64,000 bases of DNA. Source: Kalmusia sp. IMI 367209. Lineage: Eukaryota; Ascomycota; Dothideomycetes; Pleosporales; Didymosphaeriaceae. Of the stretch, positions 59,952 through 64,000 are shown one piece after another. The position numbers and the translations under genes are program-made. Within the stretch, counting starts at the first letter, position 1. Every line of letters begins with the position of its first letter. The DNA lies in the NCBI GenBank assembly GCA_027946365.1, contig JAPEUQ010000019.1:62001-126000 (forward strand), written 5' to 3'. The notes under the pieces are model-generated. The model was not told where the DNA came from and searched no databases. It saw only the letters and a list, made by a program, of their open reading frames with translations.

Positions 59952-60606
59952 GCTATTACGGGGCCACGATATACTTTCACGGCTTTAATATTAGATCTGG
60001 ACAGTGTATAGTGGGAGGCGTTGATGGTATTGTCTATATTGGCATTGGCAGGCATTCGATAGACTAGTACGATATGATCAAACTTTATCTACCGCACGAC
60101 CATTCGACAGGACGCATCTGGTTAAGAAATCCATCGAGATACTATGATTGAGATGATTTCATCGTCTATGCTATGTACGCCGGCGTTGATGGTTACCTTT
60201 AACTATGCGTGTCTTATGTTCAGAGACATTGCTGCATCCAGACTGGAATGGTCAATGTCTCACTTTCGACGAAATCTTCTGACACCGCGAGGATGTGGTT
60301 GAATCGCAACAGAAATACCTGACGCCCCTAAGAAGTCATCGATGGTTGATTGAAAGTCCGTGCCCTCTTTCCTGTGTTCATCTGTATCCCTTGAATACAT
60401 ATGCATATTCTCAAAGAAGTTGGTTACGACGAAATGAGAAAGTTGTGACTATACCATCCCCATGGTAAATTCTCAGTCTCACCCATAGAACGTCTTCAGC
60501 CAGAGTCCCGCTGCAAACAGTTCCTCATAAGTTGCTCATGTGTTGAATACATCGGGGATGAATCAAGATCATGAATGCTTGCGCTTGCAATTCGAAATCA
60601 AGTCTT
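59952..60606. other. Intergenic region
   Basis: About 650 bp of presumed 3' untranslated sequence and promoter sequence for the next gene. No supported feature besides the TATA-like run at its right end. Confidence 0.5.
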
Positions 60607-60614
60607 TATATATA
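60607..60614 (+). promoter_or_regulatory. TATA box of the rhodopsin-like gene
   Basis: TATATATA lies about 95 bp upstream of the ATG at 60708. Confidence 0.5.
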
Positions 60615-60707
60615 CCGCGCATCGTTCTCTTCTGGGGTGAATAGCAAAGCCGACCCCAACAGTGGCGACATTACTCGGGCTACACACTGTTGATCCCGTG
60701 TCGTACC

Positions 60708-61726
60708 ATGTACTTTGCGCAAGTGGTCCACGTAGCCAATGCTACCTCTCAAAGTTCGAGCCCTCCTGCCATGGTAGGCGACTCAGCAATACTTCAGCGC
60801 GTATGAGAGCTAACAACAGCAGCCGTATTCTTCGGGGTTTCTTGAAGAGTCAAGAGCACCTTCTATCATTACTGGAAACGTCATTTGCCAAATCTTCGGC
60901 ACAGTCTTCATAATAAGCAGAACATACTGTCAAGTTGTCCTTCGCAAAACATGGAAACTGGAAGATTATTTGTTAATTGCAGCATGGGTAAGTTCACACA
61001 CTAGACCACGACAGCGCCACAGCTTCGCTAAACTTCTGGCAGATCGGTGCAACCTGTCTTACCTCTTTCCAAATTGCCCAGGCCACGACTGGCGCAGGCC
61101 GACATCTCGCCACACTAAGCCAAGCCCAGGTCGTACAAATGCAGAAATATGCGTATCTCGATCTGGTCTTTCTCACAGCAAGTCTTCCGCTACCAAAGCT
61201 CGGCCTCTGTTTGATATACCTCCGAATCCTCCAGCCACACCCAGTGCTCCAAATCGTAATCAAAGGAATCATAGGCATCTTGATTCTCCTCTTCCTGGTC
61301 CCTACCTTCGAAGTCATCTTCCAGTGCATTCCTGTCGCGGTGTACTGGACACAGGCCCGGCCGCGTTCTAAGTGTCTGCCCGACATTAGTGCGCTGTTCG
61401 TCACGGGTGCATTCAACGTCTTCTGCGACATTGCGCTCATGGCAGTGGTGATTCCCCCGATCGTACAATTGAACGCGCCGCGGCGGAGGAAGGGTGTTTT
61501 CGTTGCGATTATCCTACTAGGAGGGCTTGCCGTGGGAGCGGGCATTGTGAGAATGGCAAGGATCGGAAGTGTGGCGCATTGGGCGGTCGACTTCGATTTC
61601 TCGTGGAACATGTACGATGTTAGTATTTGGTCGGCGACGGAGTTGCATGTGTGTATCATTTGTGCGTCATTTCCGGGGCTCTTGCCGTTGGCAAAAATAA
61701 TCTGTCCAAGTTTGATTGGAGAGTGA
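60708..61726 (+). CDS. Rhodopsin-like seven-helix fungal membrane protein (Pth11-related type), three exons
   Basis: Exons are 60708-60773, 60820-60987 and 61043-61726; introns are 46 bp (CTAAC then AACAG) and 55 bp. Phases agree and give 305 aa. The N-terminus MYFAQVVHVANATSQSS is extracellular-like with a glycosylation site. Helices then follow, with the usual family landmarks: KTWKLEDYLLIAAW, LATLSQAQVVQMQKYAYLDL, PKLGLCLIYLRIL, PVAVYWTQARPRSKCLP, VTGAFNVFCDIALMAVVIPP, RRRKGVFVAIILLGGLAVGA and WSATELHVCIICASFPGL. Such proteins form a large fungal family at the plasma membrane, some of them G-protein-coupled-receptor-like; ligand unknown. The product is shorter than many members, with no long cytosolic tail. 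Confidence 0.85.
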
Positions 61727-62139
61727 TGCTATCGTTGGTGTATAGAAATACTAGAACAAACAGAATGTATTGTTAAGAAATGAGATATCGGTATTAATGA
61801 GATAATGACTGCTTGAAGACAACATTCGACCCCGTTTACTTTGCTTGTGATTCGCTAATAGCGCGCTAATGCTGTGAACTGTATTTATGTATGAGATGTG
61901 GGAATGGCAATGGAGTGGGTATGAAATAGGAGCATTAATCTCAGATCAAACACCATGTGACTGAGTATAGTCTTGCTTATCTATTATTACATTGAGCTGT
62001 CGCACAAAATATACATTTTTGCTAGTGACGTGACTTTTCGCTATGCCAACAAAAAGGCATGTTCTGCGATATGAGCATAGCCAAGAAATAATCATCTTCA
62101 CCGTTAGCGAAAAATAAGATGTCTATAGTTCCTCCCATC
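61727..62139. other. Intergenic region
   Basis: About 410 bp, AT-rich. No supported feature. Confidence 0.5.
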
Positions 62140-62560
62140 GTAGCGGCATATTTACAGAGAGATTGGTTGAGAACATGATCAAATCATCTTGTTCGCTACT
62201 GACCATAGCTGTTTCCAAAATATGTATAATTGCTACCTCACCGCTTTTCCTTGCGCGATCCAATGCCATCATCTCCGTCTTATCCTTCCCTGGAGCATCT
62301 CATGAAATAAGTACTCTTGTAAAGATTGTTGAGTCTACACAGGCCGCCGCAACATGTACCGCGGACTGCCTCTCCGAATCGAAGATATCCACATCAGCAC
62401 CACTTTGTATAAGCAGACGTACAAGTGGCTCGTCGCGGTGTTGAAAGCGTAGATGAACCAAGTCTCGTTGGGCTGTAGCTTGATTGAAGTGAGAGGGTAG
62501 TCAAAGTTGGCACCTGCTTCTCCGTGGCCATACCGGTGATTATCATGAAAGAAGTACTTA
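62140..62560 (-). pseudogene. Ankyrin-repeat gene relic
   Basis: On the minus strand one frame reads DEPLVRLLIQSGADVDIFDS, then ERQSAVHVAAACVDSTIFTR and VLIS, a TGA stop, then DKTEMMALDRARKSGEVAII and HILETAMVS to a stop near 62128. This is the ankyrin repeat pattern (LVRLLIQSGADVD, AVHVAA, ALDRARKSG). The TGA near 62302 interrupts it, and upstream sequence (GEAGANFDYPLTS) is in another frame. No start codon with a full repeat array is present, so it is a decayed fragment. Confidence 0.6.
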
Positions 62561-62855
62561 TTGCAATTGCAAAAATACCAGCTAAAGCAGGCTACCAAGC
62601 TACATATTCACACAAGCTATCTCCAGAGTAGATGGACTGAGTCAAAATATAGAAAAGATAGCTTCAAGGGAACGGGGATAATGGAGCTTCCACAATACAC
62701 TGAGAGATAATAACCTCACTGTAGGCAAGTGAAAGCATCGAAGGATCGGTCATAAGCTCTTTATTTATTTACAAGGATGATTTGTAGCGATGCAAACGTT
62801 GCCGCAATTTCAAAAATGGTCAGTTCTCCGAAAGGTGTTGACCATGATACTATCT
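62561..62855. other. Intergenic region
   Basis: About 300 bp with no supported feature. Confidence 0.5.
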
Positions 62856-63635
62856 TTATGATAAAACATCGGGATTAATATACGTGCCATTTGGATACAC
62901 GGCAAAGGGATCATCCTGAGGGTTCGGGTTCGCAACGTACTCCATAGCAGTAGTAACATTTTTGATGACAGCCTCGCCCCAAGTGCATTTAACGAAAGCA
63001 ACCATGGCATCAATACCCGCTGCGACACCTGAAGCCGTCCAGATCTTGCCGTCAACCACCCATCTCGCATCGCCAATCCAGTTCGTATTGGGACCTGCTG
63101 CAGTGACAGATTTCCAAGCCTGCTTGTTCGTTGTCGCATTTTTCCCATCTAGTATTCCTGCCTTTGCCGCTAGCATAGCGCCGGTGCAGACAGTCATGAA
63201 GTATTTGACTTTGGGAAATCTATCGCGGAGGAACTCGATGGTGGTGTTGAGGGCTGGATTTCTCGCTCCAGCACCGCCTGGTACAAGCAAGACGTCCAAT
63301 TCCGACGCCGTATCGTATGTATGGGTCGGAACAATCTGAGTCCAGGTGCTGGAATTGAGCGCGTTCATGAACGGGAGGAGTGGCTCGCTCGTTACCGGAT
63401 CAAGTGTTTCTGCGATGAGTGCCCGCTCGATACGGTACATGCGTCCTAGTTGCATAAGAACCTCGTCCGGTCCCAGAACATCTAGGATGTCGACCCCGCG
63501 AAACAGAAGCAGACCAAATTTGCGAGGGACATCGGTGGCATCCTGGGATGGCACATCTGTGCGACACAAATCATTGCTACCACCAGTGGCCCCAGCAAGA
63601 TGAAGAAGAGTTGTGAAGGCAAGTGGAAACCGCAT
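62856..63635 (-). CDS. Secreted DJ-1/PfpI-family protein (class I glutamine amidotransferase-like, isonitrile-hydratase type)
   Basis: A single exon of 259 aa. Residues 1-17 form a likely signal peptide (MRFPLAFTTLLHLAGAT). The DJ-1/PfpI fold is seen in FGLLLFRGVDILDVLGPDEV, LDVLLVPGGAGARNP, the nucleophile elbow FMTVCTGAMLAAKAGILDG with Cys150, KNATTNKQAW and IWTASGVAAGIDAMVAFV. The GPDE acidic residue near 57 sits where the family places the residue that tunes the Cys. The nearest characterised type is isonitrile hydratase or related AraC-linked amidotransferase-like proteins. The secreted fungal versions have no firm function. Several N-glycosylation sequons (NATT, NTT, NVTT, NGTY) fit secretion. 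Confidence 0.88.
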   Translation of the reverse strand: MRFPLAFTTLLHLAGATGGSNDLCRTDVPSQDATDVPRKFGLLLFRGVDILDVLGPDEVLMQLGRMYRIERALIAETLDPVTSEPLLPFMNALNSSTWTQIVPTHTYDTASELDVLLVPGGAGARNPALNTTIEFLRDRFPKVKYFMTVCTGAMLAAKAGILDGKNATTNKQAWKSVTAAGPNTNWIGDARWVVDGKIWTASGVAAGIDAMVAFVKCTWGEAVIKNVTTAMEYVANPNPQDDPFAVYPNGTYINPDVLS

Positions 63636-64000
63636 CTTTATTTACATGTAGCGAATGAGATGCGAAAATTTGAAGAGTGTAGGAACATTGTCGCAGATGT
63701 CGATATGCTCTTTATATTAACATGCGGGGCGTAGAACCTTTCCTCTTTCCTCGTTGCAACCCGTCCTACAAATCGTAGGTTGTAACGAGAACTAAGGATG
63801 AAGAACCCCGTCGAAATTGGCACAGTTGGCGAGATACCATTGGTTGTACAACTTGCTCAGACAGTAACGCTAAGAGCAAAGAGTAGCGCTAAAGTGAGCA
63901 AGTTTGTTCCTTTCGAGGAAACGAATATATTTTCAAATATATAGTGGGCGAATCGGGGCAAGAAGGAGTTTCATGATGGGTTGTTTCGTACGAGTCGCTC
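63636..64000. promoter_or_regulatory. Upstream region of the DJ-1-like gene, with TATA box at 63711-63716
   Basis: TATAAA on the minus strand at 63711-63716 is 76 bp upstream of the ATG at 63635. The rest, to the window edge, has no supported gene. Confidence 0.5.

Overview
The window looks like nuclear DNA of a filamentous ascomycete (Pezizomycotina; I would guess Dothideomycetes, but the sequence does not prove the class). Reasons: nearly all introns I could place are 44-100 bp with GTAAGT-like donors and CTAAC-like branch points; the gene families are fungal (non-reducing polyketide synthase, Zn2Cys6 regulator, Anp1 and CAP59 glycosyltransferases, a STAND/NLR protein, a DUF3638 giant protein); gene spacing is loose and there are decayed gene and retroelement fragments.

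Layout. 1-2923: 3' part of a non-reducing PKS (end of acyltransferase, product-template, ACP, thioesterase), cut by the left edge. 3251-22618: convergent S53 sedolisin, a long gene-poor stretch, a spherulin-4-like protein, a DHA1-type MFS exporter, a full ABCC/MRP transporter, a decayed gene near 18 kb, and a secreted FAD-linked oxidase. PKS, exporters and oxidase could be parts of a loose secondary-metabolite neighbourhood, but wide gaps make this only a possibility. 25363-31838: compact sugar/polyol module of a Zn2Cys6 regulator, a sorbitol/xylitol-type dehydrogenase (frameshifted in a C6 run) and a divergent sugar transporter. Their shared intergenic region carries four perfect CGGTTCCG palindromes and one near-copy, candidate sites for a Zn2Cys6 factor. 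32966-54854: a protein kinase fused to nine CCHC zinc knuckles, a small membrane protein, a Ty1/copia RNase H relic, a STAND/NLR gene with an A8 frameshift and an N-terminal frame break, and convergent to it a six-exon gene for a DUF3638/DUF3645 protein of about 3125 aa. 54855-56869: no gene, partly TpA-rich. 56870-59951: divergent Anp1-type (GT62) and CAP59/CMT1-type (GT69) glycosyltransferases sharing a promoter region. 60708-63635: rhodopsin-like seven-helix membrane protein, an ankyrin-repeat relic and a secreted DJ-1/PfpI-family protein.

The most unusual items are the kinase/nine-zinc-knuckle fusion, the CGG-N2-CCG array, the Glu in place of the expected catalytic Asp in the PKS product-template domain, and the frame breaks in otherwise well-kept genes (dehydrogenase, NLR). 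I found no tRNA, rRNA or CRISPR that I could support. Family names come from motif recognition by eye; no database search was run.
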